A stretch of 18,694 nucleotides of DNA from contig JACCSH010000309.1 in NCBI GenBank assembly GCA_013813125.1, positions 1 to 18,694 on the forward strand, read 5' to 3'. Within the stretch, counting starts at the first letter, position 1. Each line of letters starts with the position of its first letter. The position numbers and the translations under genes are program-made. Under the pieces are notes generated by a model that did not search any database, had not been told where the DNA came from, and worked only from the letters and a program-made list of their open reading frames with translations. Source of the stretch: Nocardioidaceae bacterium. GTDB taxonomy: Bacteria > Actinomycetota > Actinomycetes > Propionibacteriales > Nocardioidaceae. Positions 8,116-17,622 of the stretch are shown here, piece after piece.

Positions 8116-8131
8116 CACTCGCCCACCAGGC

Positions 8132-8157
8132 GGCCTCGGAGCATCCGCTCCGGGGCC
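8132..8157 (+). terminator. Strong hairpin at the right element edge, possible terminator
   Basis: The arms GGCCTCGGAGC (8132-8142) and GCTCCGGGGCC (8147-8157) pair over 11 bp, with one G-U pair, around the loop ATCC. It begins 16 bp after the stop of the sigma-partner gene. No T-run follows, so it would be a U-less actinobacterial-type terminator at best. Its right arm extends into the first four bases of the direct repeat, so it may instead be part of the recombination site. Confidence 0.45.
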
Positions 8158-8237
8158 CGTCGAGGGACCCGGCGGGCTTGGCATCGCCAGAAAGTCCGCT
8201 GAGTCACGTAACGATGTGCTCGAAAGCAGCCGGGCGC
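8154..8237. repeat. Right direct repeat (attR-like): decayed copy of the tyrA 5' end
   Basis: This 84-bp segment matches the left repeat (3652-3743) and lies 7 bp from the rluB stop, where the start of tyrA would be expected in an undisrupted operon. Read on the minus strand it keeps GTGACTCAGCGGACT, but an extra base then shifts the frame after about five codons. The 9 bases before the start in the left copy are missing. It is therefore a non-functional tyrA start fragment and marks the original rluB-tyrA junction. Confidence 0.88.
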
Positions 8238-8244
8238 TGCATCG

Positions 8245-8988
8245 TCACATGCCCACCGCGTCGAGCAAGGTGCCGAGCTCGGCCGCGGTCAGCTCGCGGA
8301 CCGCCCCGGGCTTGAGCGGTCCGAGCCGAATCGGGCCGATCGCCGTACGCGACAGCCTCAGCACCGGGTGGCCGACACCGGCGAGCAGCCTGCGGACGAT
8401 GTGGTTGCGTCCCTCGTGGATGACCAGCTCCACGATCGAGCGACTCTTCGATGTGCTGAGCAGCCGAAACTCATCCACCGACACCGGTCCATCCTCAAGG
8501 AGCACAACGCCGAGAACCTCGGCGCGCAGCTTCGGCTTCACCACACCCTCGACCTCCGCCACATAGGTCTTCGGCAGCTGGTATGACGGATGAGCCAGCC
8601 GGTGCGCGAACTCGCCATCATTGGTGAGCACAATCAACCCATCGGTGTCAGTGTCGAGCCGTCCGACGTGAAAGAGCCTCTCCTCGCGGTCACGCAGCAG
8701 CGAACGCAGGTCAAGACGCCCCCCGTCATCTGACATCGTGCTGACCACACCTCGCGGCTTGTGGGCGACCAGGTAGACATGGCTCTGCGCCACCGGGATC
8801 CGGACGCCATCCACCCTGACAATCGCCGTCGACGGGTCGACCCGGGCACCGAGCCGCGTGATCACCTCGCCGTTGACCTCCACTCGGCCGTCCGCCATCA
8901 GGGTCTCGCATTTTCGGCGGCTCGCGACCCCTGACTGTGCCAACACCTTCTGCAACCGCATCCCAGCAGGCGGGGCACTATCGGGCAT
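8245..8988 (-). CDS. rluB: 23S rRNA pseudouridine synthase, RsuA/RluB family
   Basis: The enzyme isomerises a uridine in 23S rRNA to pseudouridine. An N-terminal S4 RNA-binding domain (about 9-55, with MRLQKVLAQSGVASRRKCE) precedes the catalytic domain. The signature GRLDTDTDGL is at residues 109-118, with catalytic D112. The C-terminal pattern GRNHIVRRLLAGVGHPV is typical. At 247 residues it is complete. ATG 8988 overlaps the scpB stop by 11 bp, so it ends the parA-scpA-scpB-rluB unit. In this lineage tyrA would be expected next, but the putative element intervenes. The RluB rather than RluE/RsuA assignment rests on synteny with scpAB. Confidence 0.93.
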   Translation of the reverse strand: MPDSAPPAGMRLQKVLAQSGVASRRKCETLMADGRVEVNGEVITRLGARVDPSTAIVRVDGVRIPVAQSHVYLVAHKPRGVVSTMSDDGGRLDLRSLLRDREERLFHVGRLDTDTDGLIVLTNDGEFAHRLAHPSYQLPKTYVAEVEGVVKPKLRAEVLGVVLLEDGPVSVDEFRLLSTSKSRSIVELVIHEGRNHIVRRLLAGVGHPVLRLSRTAIGPIRLGPLKPGAVRELTAAELGTLLDAVGM

Positions 8989-9625
8989 CGCGCGTCTCGA
9001 CGACAGAACCCTCTAGTTCACGGGTCCCGCCCGAAGTGCCCGGCTCGGTGTCGATATCCGCCATCTCGGGCAGGAAAGGCGCGATCTCGGGCAGCTCCTC
9101 GATGCTGGTGAGTCCCATCCGCTCCAAGAAGTAGGCGGTCGTGCGGAAGAGGTGCGCACCTGACTCAGGATCAGTGCCGGCTTCCTCCACCAGGCCGCGG
9201 GTGACCAGTGTTCTCATCACTCCGTCGACGTTCACGGCCCGGATCGCCGAGACCCGTGCACGCGTCACCGGCTGTCGGTAGGCGACGACGGCAAGAGTCT
9301 CGAGGGCTGCGGATGTGAGGCGAGCCTGTTGCCCCTCGACGACGAACCGCTCGACGACTGGTGCATAGTCGGCGCGGGAGTAGAAGCGCCATCCCTCTCC
9401 CACGTGCCGGAGGTCGAAGCCGCGTCGCTGTTCGGTGTACTCGCGGGCCAGCGCCTCGAGCGCCTGCGCGACGGCATCGGGGGGTGCTGCGACTGCCTGA
9501 GCCAGCACCAGGGAGTCCAGTGGCTGATCCGCGACCATCAGCACCGCTTCGAGGGCAGGGCGCAACTCGTACTCGGTGAGGTCGGGCCCCTCCGGGGCGC
9601 TGAGGTTCCCTTGCTGCGAGGTCAT
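8978..9625 (-). CDS. scpB: Segregation and condensation protein B
   Basis: ScpB is the winged-helix (kite) subunit that, with ScpA, loads onto SMC to compact and segregate the chromosome. The 215-residue protein shows the family core: LRPALEAVLMVADQPL near the N-terminus, RGFDLRHVGEGWRFYSR and the strongly conserved LETLAVVAYRQPVTRARVS with IRAVNVDGVMRTL. An acidic C-terminal tail follows. ATG 9625 overlaps the scpA stop as ATGA, indicating coupled translation and matched production of the complex subunits. Confidence 0.95.
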   Translation of the reverse strand: MTSQQGNLSAPEGPDLTEYELRPALEAVLMVADQPLDSLVLAQAVAAPPDAVAQALEALAREYTEQRRGFDLRHVGEGWRFYSRADYAPVVERFVVEGQQARLTSAALETLAVVAYRQPVTRARVSAIRAVNVDGVMRTLVTRGLVEEAGTDPESGAHLFRTTAYFLERMGLTSIEELPEIAPFLPEMADIDTEPGTSGGTRELEGSVVETRDAR

Positions 9626-10569
9626 GTCGCAGCCTCCTCCCGCCGGTCCACGCCCACCCCGAGTCGGCTGTCGGCACCGGTGTCGTCTGTTACCCCGAGG
9701 TTGCGGATGTCGTCGTCGGTCACTGACTCTGCAGGTATGTCGGATTCGGAGGGCTCTTCGTCATAGTCGTCGGCAACCTCGATGTCGCTGGCCGTCGAGC
9801 CGGTCCAGCGGATGGTCAGCTCACCCAGCGGCGTCACCTGTTCGAAGGCCACCACCCCCTCGTGGAACAGCTCCAGCAGCGCCAAGAATCTCGCGACCGT
9901 CGTCACCGTGTCCGGGGAGTCAGACGACAGCGCCCGAAAGGTGGTGGTCTGGCGCCGACGCAGACGCGCCACCATCACCGCGGCCTGGTCCCGCACACTG
10001 ACCCGAGGAGCATGCAGGTGGGCCAGGGGCAGTGTAGGCGGATCCTTGGGCTGCAGCGCTCGCGCAGCCAGAGCAGCGAAGTCGTTCACGCTCAGCGTCA
10101 TCAAGACCTCAGGCAGCACGGCCGCGAACCTGTCGTCAAGACCGACCGTGCGTGGAACCTGTTGCGCCTCGTCAGCCATCCGTTGCGCGAGAACGGCTGC
10201 TACCTGCTTGAAAGCCCGATACTGCAGGAGCCTGGCGAAGAGCAGGTCGCGGGCCTCCAGAAAGGCCAGGTCCTCCTCGCTCTCCACCTCCGCTTTCGGA
10301 AGCAGCCGGACGACCTTCAGATCCAGCAAAGTCGCCGCCACGACGAGGAACTGCGTTGTCTGCTCGAGCTCCCAGCTGTTCCCGAGCGCCTTCGTGTGCG
10401 TCAGGAACTCGTCGGTGACCTGGGACAACGCAACCTCGGTGATGTCGAGCTGGTGCTGAGAGATGAGTCTGAGCAGCAGGTCGAAGGGACCATCGAAGTT
10501 GTCGAGATGGACGGCGAAGTCGCCAGCCGCGGCGTCGTCGAGGCCGACCCGGTCAGTGACGTCGCTCAC
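9622..10569 (-). CDS. scpA: Segregation and condensation protein A
   Basis: ScpA is the kleisin that bridges SMC heads and binds ScpB in the condensin-like complex. The N-terminal signature FAVHLDNFDGPFDLLLRLIS and the following ITEVALSQVTDEFL are clear, as is the C-terminal winged-helix segment with LALLELFHEGVVAFEQ. The 315-residue length is slightly long because of an acidic C-terminal tail of about 50 residues. The GTG start at 10569 overlaps the stop of the upstream small gene as GTGA. Confidence 0.95.
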   Translation of the reverse strand: MSDVTDRVGLDDAAAGDFAVHLDNFDGPFDLLLRLISQHQLDITEVALSQVTDEFLTHTKALGNSWELEQTTQFLVVAATLLDLKVVRLLPKAEVESEEDLAFLEARDLLFARLLQYRAFKQVAAVLAQRMADEAQQVPRTVGLDDRFAAVLPEVLMTLSVNDFAALAARALQPKDPPTLPLAHLHAPRVSVRDQAAVMVARLRRRQTTTFRALSSDSPDTVTTVARFLALLELFHEGVVAFEQVTPLGELTIRWTGSTASDIEVADDYDEEPSESDIPAESVTDDDIRNLGVTDDTGADSRLGVGVDRREEAAT

Positions 10570-11003
10570 TGCTCACGCAGTCGTCGCACCAACGCACTCT
10601 GGTCACCCTCAGAGTCCACGCCCTCCAGGGCGATGTGAATCGCCTCGCGCACGATCCGGCCCCGGTCGACCGCTAGCCCGTACTGCCTTCGCATGGCCAG
10701 CCTGGTGTCCTCCAAATCCATCAGCTCGTCAGCGGTGACGTAGATCGTGATCTTCTCCTCGTGGCGGGTGCGCCCACTCGACGTACGTCTCTTGGTTTCC
10801 CCACCGATTTCCGTGGCCGGCTGCTGTGGTGTCCCAGCCGAGACCCTCACCCGGGTCGTCGGGTCGCCACCTTGGGCCGCCTCGGGATCCGAGACCGGGC
10901 GGACCGGATCTGAGATCGGAGCAGAAAGCGCCGCCACGTCCTCACTCCCGTCGGTGGGCCGGAAGAGCTCGTCGGCTCCCTGCAGCCTCACGCGTCGGGA
11001 CAC
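10566..11003 (-). CDS. Small protein with ribbon-helix-helix-like C-terminus, between parA and scpA
   Basis: I do not recognise a named family. The first 75 residues or so are low-complexity and polar, probably disordered. The C-terminal half (about 78-128) has a predicted strand (EKITIYVT), a long helix (ADELMDLEDTRLAMRR) and a second helix (RGRIVREAIHIALEG), the outline of a ribbon-helix-helix DNA-binding domain. GTG 11003, with GGAGG ten bases upstream, is chosen. It overlaps parA by 16 bp; GTG 10991 would give a GTGA overlap instead. Its place inside a coupled parA-scpA unit without an adjacent parB suggests it is a DNA-binding partner in segregation, which is an inference. Confidence 0.82.
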   Translation of the reverse strand: MSRRVRLQGADELFRPTDGSEDVAALSAPISDPVRPVSDPEAAQGGDPTTRVRVSAGTPQQPATEIGGETKRRTSSGRTRHEEKITIYVTADELMDLEDTRLAMRRQYGLAVDRGRIVREAIHIALEGVDSEGDQSALVRRLREQ

Positions 11004-11974
11004 CGTGCGAGCACCTCCTTCGCGAGCTCACGGTAAGCGTCAGCGCCCGCGGAACCGCTTGCGTACGACGACAACGGCTCCCCCGCTACCGTCGCCTCGG
11101 AAAACTTCACGGTGCGCCGGATCACCGTGTGGAACACGGAGTCACCCCAGCCCTGGACCAGAGTGCTGAGGACCTCTCGGCTGTGCAGGGTCCGTCCGTC
11201 GTACATCGTGCCGAGCAGACCGATGATCTGAAGGTCTGGGTTGAGCCGGTCCTGCACTTTCTCGATGGTGCCGTGAAGCAGGGCAACGCCTCGAAGCGCG
11301 AAGTACTCACACTCGAGCGGGATGATCACTCCTGCCGCTGCCGCCAACGCGTTGACCGTGAGCAGACCCAGCGACGGCTGGCAGTCGACCAAGATCACGT
11401 CGTAGCTTGCGGCCGCCGGCGCCAGGGCGCGAGCGAGAACCTGCTCTCGGGCGACCTCGTTCATCAGCTGCATCTCCGCACCGGCGAAGTCGATGTTCGA
11501 CGGGATCAAATGGAGACCAGGGATGTCGGTCTCGATCACGGCATCGTTGAACTCCACCCCTCGCTGCATCATCACGTGGTAGATGGTGGGGTCGAGGTCG
11601 TTGGGGTTGAAGCCGAGACCGATGGTCAGAGAAGCCTGTGGGTCGAAGTCGACCAGCAACACTTTGCGGCCGAACTCGGCGAGGCAGGCACCCAGGTTGA
11701 TGGCCGTGGTGGTCTTGCCGACTCCCCCCTTCTGGTTGCAGAGGGCGATGATCACGGCGTCGCTCTGCCGAGTGCGCGGTTGAGGCGCGGGCAGGTGCGG
11801 TCGGGGCCGACCAGTGGGTCCGAGGGCTGGATCTGGCCGCGCCGGGTCGTCGGCCAGGTCAGCGGAGGAAACAGCCGAGGTGCTGACCATCGCTGACGCA
11901 GGCGATGGATCCTCGACCGCCGCGTTGTAGAAGTCAACGGGAGACGAGGGGGCCTCGACCGTCTGTTCGCTCAC
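10988..11974 (-). CDS. parA: ParA-family (Soj/MinD-like) ATPase
   Basis: A Walker-type ATPase of the chromosome-segregation family that binds DNA and positions cargo through ATP-dependent dimerisation. The deviant Walker A motif KGGVGKTT is at about residues 82-89 from the GTG start, followed by VLLVDFDPQASLT and, later, DVILVDCQPSLGLLT. A proline-rich, probably disordered leader of about 70 residues precedes the domain. GTG 11974 is preferred over ATG 12004 because AGAGG lies seven bases upstream. This is the second, scpAB-linked ParA of actinobacteria (Rv1708-like) rather than the origin-proximal parAB pair. No parB gene is near it. Confidence 0.92.
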   Translation of the reverse strand: MSEQTVEAPSSPVDFYNAAVEDPSPASAMVSTSAVSSADLADDPARPDPALGPTGRPRPHLPAPQPRTRQSDAVIIALCNQKGGVGKTTTAINLGACLAEFGRKVLLVDFDPQASLTIGLGFNPNDLDPTIYHVMMQRGVEFNDAVIETDIPGLHLIPSNIDFAGAEMQLMNEVAREQVLARALAPAAASYDVILVDCQPSLGLLTVNALAAAAGVIIPLECEYFALRGVALLHGTIEKVQDRLNPDLQIIGLLGTMYDGRTLHSREVLSTLVQGWGDSVFHTVIRRTVKFSEATVAGEPLSSYASGSAGADAYRELAKEVLARCPDA

Positions 11975-12028
11975 GTCGCTGCCTCTTCTCGTTTGTCTAT
12001 GCATCTACATGTCACTCTCTGGCGACGC

Positions 12029-12057
12029 ACTCTATGACCGCGGCGAACGCCGTACAA
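12029..12057 (-). promoter_or_regulatory. Candidate promoter of the parA-scpAB-rluB unit
   Basis: On the minus strand TTGTAC (12057-12052) is followed after 17 bases by TAGAGT (12034-12029), which fits the TANNNT -10 pattern of actinobacterial housekeeping promoters. It is about 55 bp before the GTG of parA. The 179-bp gap between xerD and parA is the only sizeable space upstream of this unit. The call is by eye. Confidence 0.35.
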
Positions 12058-12153
12058 GCACGTTCTGCAGATTCGCGCGGACCCACAGCCCCTTGTGTGC
12101 AAAGCGCCGCTCCCGTACACAGCCTCAGCCTTGCTGGGGACGAAATCTGTGGA

Positions 12154-13086
12154 CTACCGCAGCGCCCGGGGGTGGGTGGTGGCATAAACCTCACGGAGCT
12201 TATCGACGGTGACAAGCGTGTAGATCTGGGTGGTGGTCACCGACGCATGCCCGAGGAGTTCCTGCACGACGCGGACATCCGCGCCGCCGTCGAGGAGATG
12301 CGTGGCGAAGGAGTGTCGCAAAGTGTGCGGTGACACCGCCGACGGAAGACCTGCGCGTTGAGCGGCCCTGCCGAGCACCGACCACGCCGACTGCCGAGAC
12401 AACCGGCCGCCACGGGCGTTCAGGAACACCGCGCCCGCTGCCTTTCCGCGGGCGGCAAGCTGCGGTCTCACCTGCACCAGATAACGCTCACAGGCCTCGC
12501 GGGCATATGAGCCCACGGGCACCAGCCGCACCCTGCCCCCTTTGCCGCTGAGGCGCACCACCGACTCGACCAGGTCCAAGTCGTCGACATCGAGGCCCAC
12601 CGCCTCTGAGATGCGCGCTCCGACGCCGTACAACAGCTCGAGCAGCGCCCGATCCCTCAGTGCCAGCGCAGTGCCGCCTCTGCCGGACGCTTCGAGAATC
12701 GCCTCCACGTCTGCAATCGGCAGCGCCTTGGGCAGTCTCTTGGCTGTTCCGGGCGGTTTGACGACTGCAGCGGGATTGTCTGCGGCCAACTGCTCGCGCA
12801 CCGCGAACTTGTGAAAGCCGCGCACCGCAACCACCGTGCGGGCGGCGCTGCTAGCACTCAGCGGACGATGTTCGTTGTCACCTTCTCTCAGCCAGGCGAG
12901 GAAGTCTGTGACGTCGGCAGTCCTCACCGCAGTCACGCTGTTGATCCCTCGACCGGCCAGAAACGACTCGTACCGGCTCAGGTCTCGTCGGTACGACGAC
13001 AAGGTGTTGCCGGCCAGACCCCGCTCGATCAGCAGATGGTCGAGATAGGTTCGGACAACGCTGGCCAGTCGCGGGTCTGCGCTCAG
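12154..13086 (-). CDS. xerD: Site-specific tyrosine recombinase XerD
   Basis: XerD acts with XerC at dif to resolve chromosome dimers at the division site. From the proposed start the protein has 310 residues. The catalytic residues are R158 (GARISE), K182 (GKGG), H254 and R257 (HTLRH), H280 (LLGH) and Y289 (TTQIYT). The conserved N-terminal segment [20 protein letters not shown] lies in frame, but no ATG or GTG precedes it. The only standard candidate, TTG 13002, falls inside this motif and would remove about 28 residues. CTG 13086, seven bases after GAGG and overlapping the ald stop as CTGA, gives the normal length. It is separate from the two element recombinases and of housekeeping type. 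Confidence 0.9.
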   Translation of the reverse strand: MSADPRLASVVRTYLDHLLIERGLAGNTLSSYRRDLSRYESFLAGRGINSVTAVRTADVTDFLAWLREGDNEHRPLSASSAARTVVAVRGFHKFAVREQLAADNPAAVVKPPGTAKRLPKALPIADVEAILEASGRGGTALALRDRALLELLYGVGARISEAVGLDVDDLDLVESVVRLSGKGGRVRLVPVGSYAREACERYLVQVRPQLAARGKAAGAVFLNARGGRLSRQSAWSVLGRAAQRAGLPSAVSPHTLRHSFATHLLDGGADVRVVQELLGHASVTTTQIYTLVTVDKLREVYATTHPRALR

Positions 13087-14198
13087 GCGAGCACCTCGGC
13101 AACACTGCGGTGCGGGAGCCCGTGAGCCTCCGCAACCGGGGCGTAGGTGAGCTCACCGGCATGGGTGTTCAAGCCGAGCGCCAAACAAGAGTCGTCGCGC
13201 AGCGCCTGCTGCCAGCCCTTGTCAGCGAGGGCAACGGCATAGGGCAGCGTCACGTTCGTCAGTGCGTACGTCGAAGTGTGCGGCACAGCCCCGGGCATGT
13301 TGGCGACGCAGTAGAAGACCGAACCGTGGACTTGGTAGGTCGGATCGTCATGCGTCGTCGGGCGTGAGTCCTCGAAGCACCCGCCCTGGTCGATCGAGAT
13401 GTCGACGAGCACCGAGCCGGGTTTCATGCGGGATACCAGGTCGTTGGAGACGAGCATGGGTGCCCGGGCGCCCGGGACGAGGACGGCGCCGATCACGAGG
13501 TCCGCATCGACCACGGCTCTTTCGACCTCGTAGCTGTTCGACACGACGGTCTGCAGATGTCCTTGGTAGATCCGGTCGGCCTGGCGCAGCACTTCGATGT
13601 TGCGGTCGAGCAGCAGCACCTCTGCCTGCATACCGAGCGCGATCACCGCGGCGTTCATGCCCGAGACGCCCGCACCGATCACGACCACCTTCGCGGCGTA
13701 CACGCCGGATACGCCGCCCATCAACACCCCCCGGCCGCCACCTTGGCGCATCAGGTGGTAGGCGCCGCACTGCGGCGCCAGCCTGCCGGCGACCTCGCTC
13801 ATCGGTGCCAGCAGCGGCAACGTCTTGTCGGGTGTCTGCACGGTCTCATAGGCCACCGACGTGACCCGATGGCTCAGCAGGGCATCGGTGCACTCGCGCG
13901 AGGCGGCCAGATGAAGGTACGTGAACAGCGTCTGGCCGGCTCGCATCCGCGAGTACTCCTCGGCGATGGGTTCCTTGACCTTGAGAATCAGATCACTCGT
14001 CTCCCAGACATCGTCGGGGCTCGGCAAGACCTTGGCGCCCGCGGCGGTGAACTCGTCGTCGGTGATCGAGGACCCCTTGCCGGCGTCGGCCTCGACGTAG
14101 ACGTCATGGCCACGGGTGGCGAGCTCATGGACCCCGGCCGGGGTGATGGCTACCCGGTATTCGTGGTTCTTGACTTCCTTCGGTACGCCGACCTTCAT
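13083..14198 (-). CDS. ald: Alanine dehydrogenase
   Basis: Ald interconverts L-alanine and pyruvate with ammonia and NAD(H), linking nitrogen and carbon metabolism. ATG 14198 gives 371 residues, the standard family length. [20 protein letters not shown] at the N-terminus, catalytic K75 and H96, the nucleotide-binding stretch [13 protein letters not shown] and the segment [21 protein letters not shown] with its active-site aspartate are all present. AGTGAGG lies close before the ATG. The 91-bp gap before it (14199-14289) probably contains its promoter. No Lrp-type regulator such as aldR is adjacent. Its stop overlaps the proposed xerD start. Confidence 0.96.
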   Translation of the reverse strand: MKVGVPKEVKNHEYRVAITPAGVHELATRGHDVYVEADAGKGSSITDDEFTAAGAKVLPSPDDVWETSDLILKVKEPIAEEYSRMRAGQTLFTYLHLAASRECTDALLSHRVTSVAYETVQTPDKTLPLLAPMSEVAGRLAPQCGAYHLMRQGGGRGVLMGGVSGVYAAKVVVIGAGVSGMNAAVIALGMQAEVLLLDRNIEVLRQADRIYQGHLQTVVSNSYEVERAVVDADLVIGAVLVPGARAPMLVSNDLVSRMKPGSVLVDISIDQGGCFEDSRPTTHDDPTYQVHGSVFYCVANMPGAVPHTSTYALTNVTLPYAVALADKGWQQALRDDSCLALGLNTHAGELTYAPVAEAHGLPHRSVAEVLA

Positions 14199-14289
14199 GT
14201 CCTCACTCTTTCGCAAGCTGACATCGATGGGCTGTGCACACGTCGAAACCTACTCCATACCAGTTTGTGACACTCCGCCCTCCTGCGGA

Positions 14290-16610
<2,321 letters not shown>

Positions 16611-16695
16611 TCATGTGCGGCGAGAACACTCACCCGTCCACGGAGTTCCAATCTATCAACAACCCTAGGGGTAGTGGGCGCGGCGCGACGCAGTC

Positions 16696-17622
16696 TCATC
16701 CGCGAGGAATCGACAGCCCCGGCGGCAGGACCACCTGGTCGTTCACGATTCCGAAGTCACCGACTTGCCCGTTGGCCGCCGCCGCGAGGGCAAAGACACT
16801 GGCGACTTGGCCAGCCGCGCTGTTGACGACGTTGAGGGTCGAGACCCGACTCGCGGTGAGCTTCGCATCGGAAAGCTCACCGAGCAGGCCTCCGGGAGAA
16901 CTGGCGGCCGGCGATGTCGCCACGAGCACGGCGTCGGCCGTATCGGACAAGGCAGCAATGAGCTTGACCTCGATCAGGTGGGCGGCGGTGGCCAAGGCTC
17001 CGTCGTCATCGTCAGGCGCAAGTACGACGACCAGCGAACCTCGCCGGGTCCAGTCGCCTTCGACGGTGACAAGCTTCGCCCCCTGCAACTCGGAGTCGAT
17101 CTTGGTGGCAACCTCGTCAACGACCGGAGGAGATGCCTCGCCGGTGACGTATGCCCGCGTGAAGAGCCCGGAGATAAGCGCGTAGGTGTCGTCGGACGGT
17201 ATGGCTGCCAGTTCTTCCACTCCCTTGGCGGAGCTCTTGGCCACGCTGTCGACGTACGTCTTGCTGGTGGGATCGACGAACTCTTCGTCGAGACGCACCG
17301 TGGCCGTCAAGGAGCCGCCGGCCTGTTCGATGACCGAGGTGACTTCATCCACGAGGCGGTCATCGACTTCGGGCAGCACCACGAGTGTCACGAAGCCACC
17401 TTGCAGCCGCGCGTCGACGAGTGACTGGCGGGTCGCCAACGTCAGGGCCTCCTGAAACGGGTCGTCGTCAGGTGGCGGTGTGAGGTCGTCTGCGCTCCCG
17501 CCGCCAACTGGTGTCGTCTGCTCCTCGCGGCCCTGCAGCGGTCCCGCACCCAGCGCGAGACCTCCCGCCAGCGCGACACACGCCGCCAAGAGGGCCCAGA
17601 CGTGGCGGTGGAGCCAGCTCAC
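16696..17622 (-). CDS. MctB/SteB-family membrane-anchored protein
   Basis: Members of this family (Rv1698 MctB, annotated as a copper transporter; SteB in Corynebacterium) have one N-terminal membrane segment and an outer domain. Here a transmembrane helix spans about residues 8-26 (WALLAACVALAGGLALGAG). A short acidic/proline linker replaces most of the usual coiled coil, and the conserved domain covers about 55-300. At 308 residues it is close to family length. GTG 17622 overlaps the steA stop as GTGA. The steA-steB pairing argues for a role in septal envelope assembly. Copper export is the alternative reported role and nothing in the sequence settles it. The reading frame is open well upstream of the start, but this overlaps steA and is coincidental. 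Confidence 0.88.
   Translation of the reverse strand: MSWLHRHVWALLAACVALAGGLALGAGPLQGREEQTTPVGGGSADDLTPPPDDDPFQEALTLATRQSLVDARLQGGFVTLVVLPEVDDRLVDEVTSVIEQAGGSLTATVRLDEEFVDPTSKTYVDSVAKSSAKGVEELAAIPSDDTYALISGLFTRAYVTGEASPPVVDEVATKIDSELQGAKLVTVEGDWTRRGSLVVVLAPDDDDGALATAAHLIEVKLIAALSDTADAVLVATSPAASSPGGLLGELSDAKLTASRVSTLNVVNSAAGQVASVFALAAAANGQVGDFGIVNDQVVLPPGLSIPRG

Larger units (their letters stand above)
3652..8237. mobile_element. Putative tyrosine-recombinase integrative element inserted at the start of tyrA
   Basis: A segment of about 4.5 kb separates tyrA from rluB and interrupts an otherwise same-strand, closely spaced gene series. It is flanked by direct repeats (3652-3743 and 8154-8237) copying the 5' end of tyrA. 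It holds two overlapping tyrosine recombinase genes, an exact 13-bp inverted repeat around them, and a divergently oriented sigma factor/membrane protein pair. Recombination between the direct repeats would remove about 4502 bp and restore rluB followed after about 40 bp by tyrA. No conjugation, replication or phage structural genes are present, so it resembles a transposon or small island rather than an ICE or prophage. The repeats and gene content are seen directly. That all of it moved in together is inferred. Confidence 0.72.

Noticed and set aside
6592..8184. 530-codon minus-strand frame opposite the sigma/partner genes
   Set aside because: It spans two coupled plus-strand genes with clear RBSs and domains, and its composition looks like a reverse-frame artefact.
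11975..12153. parS-like site near parA
   Set aside because: No TGTTTCACGTGAAACA-like palindrome is present here or near the segregation genes.
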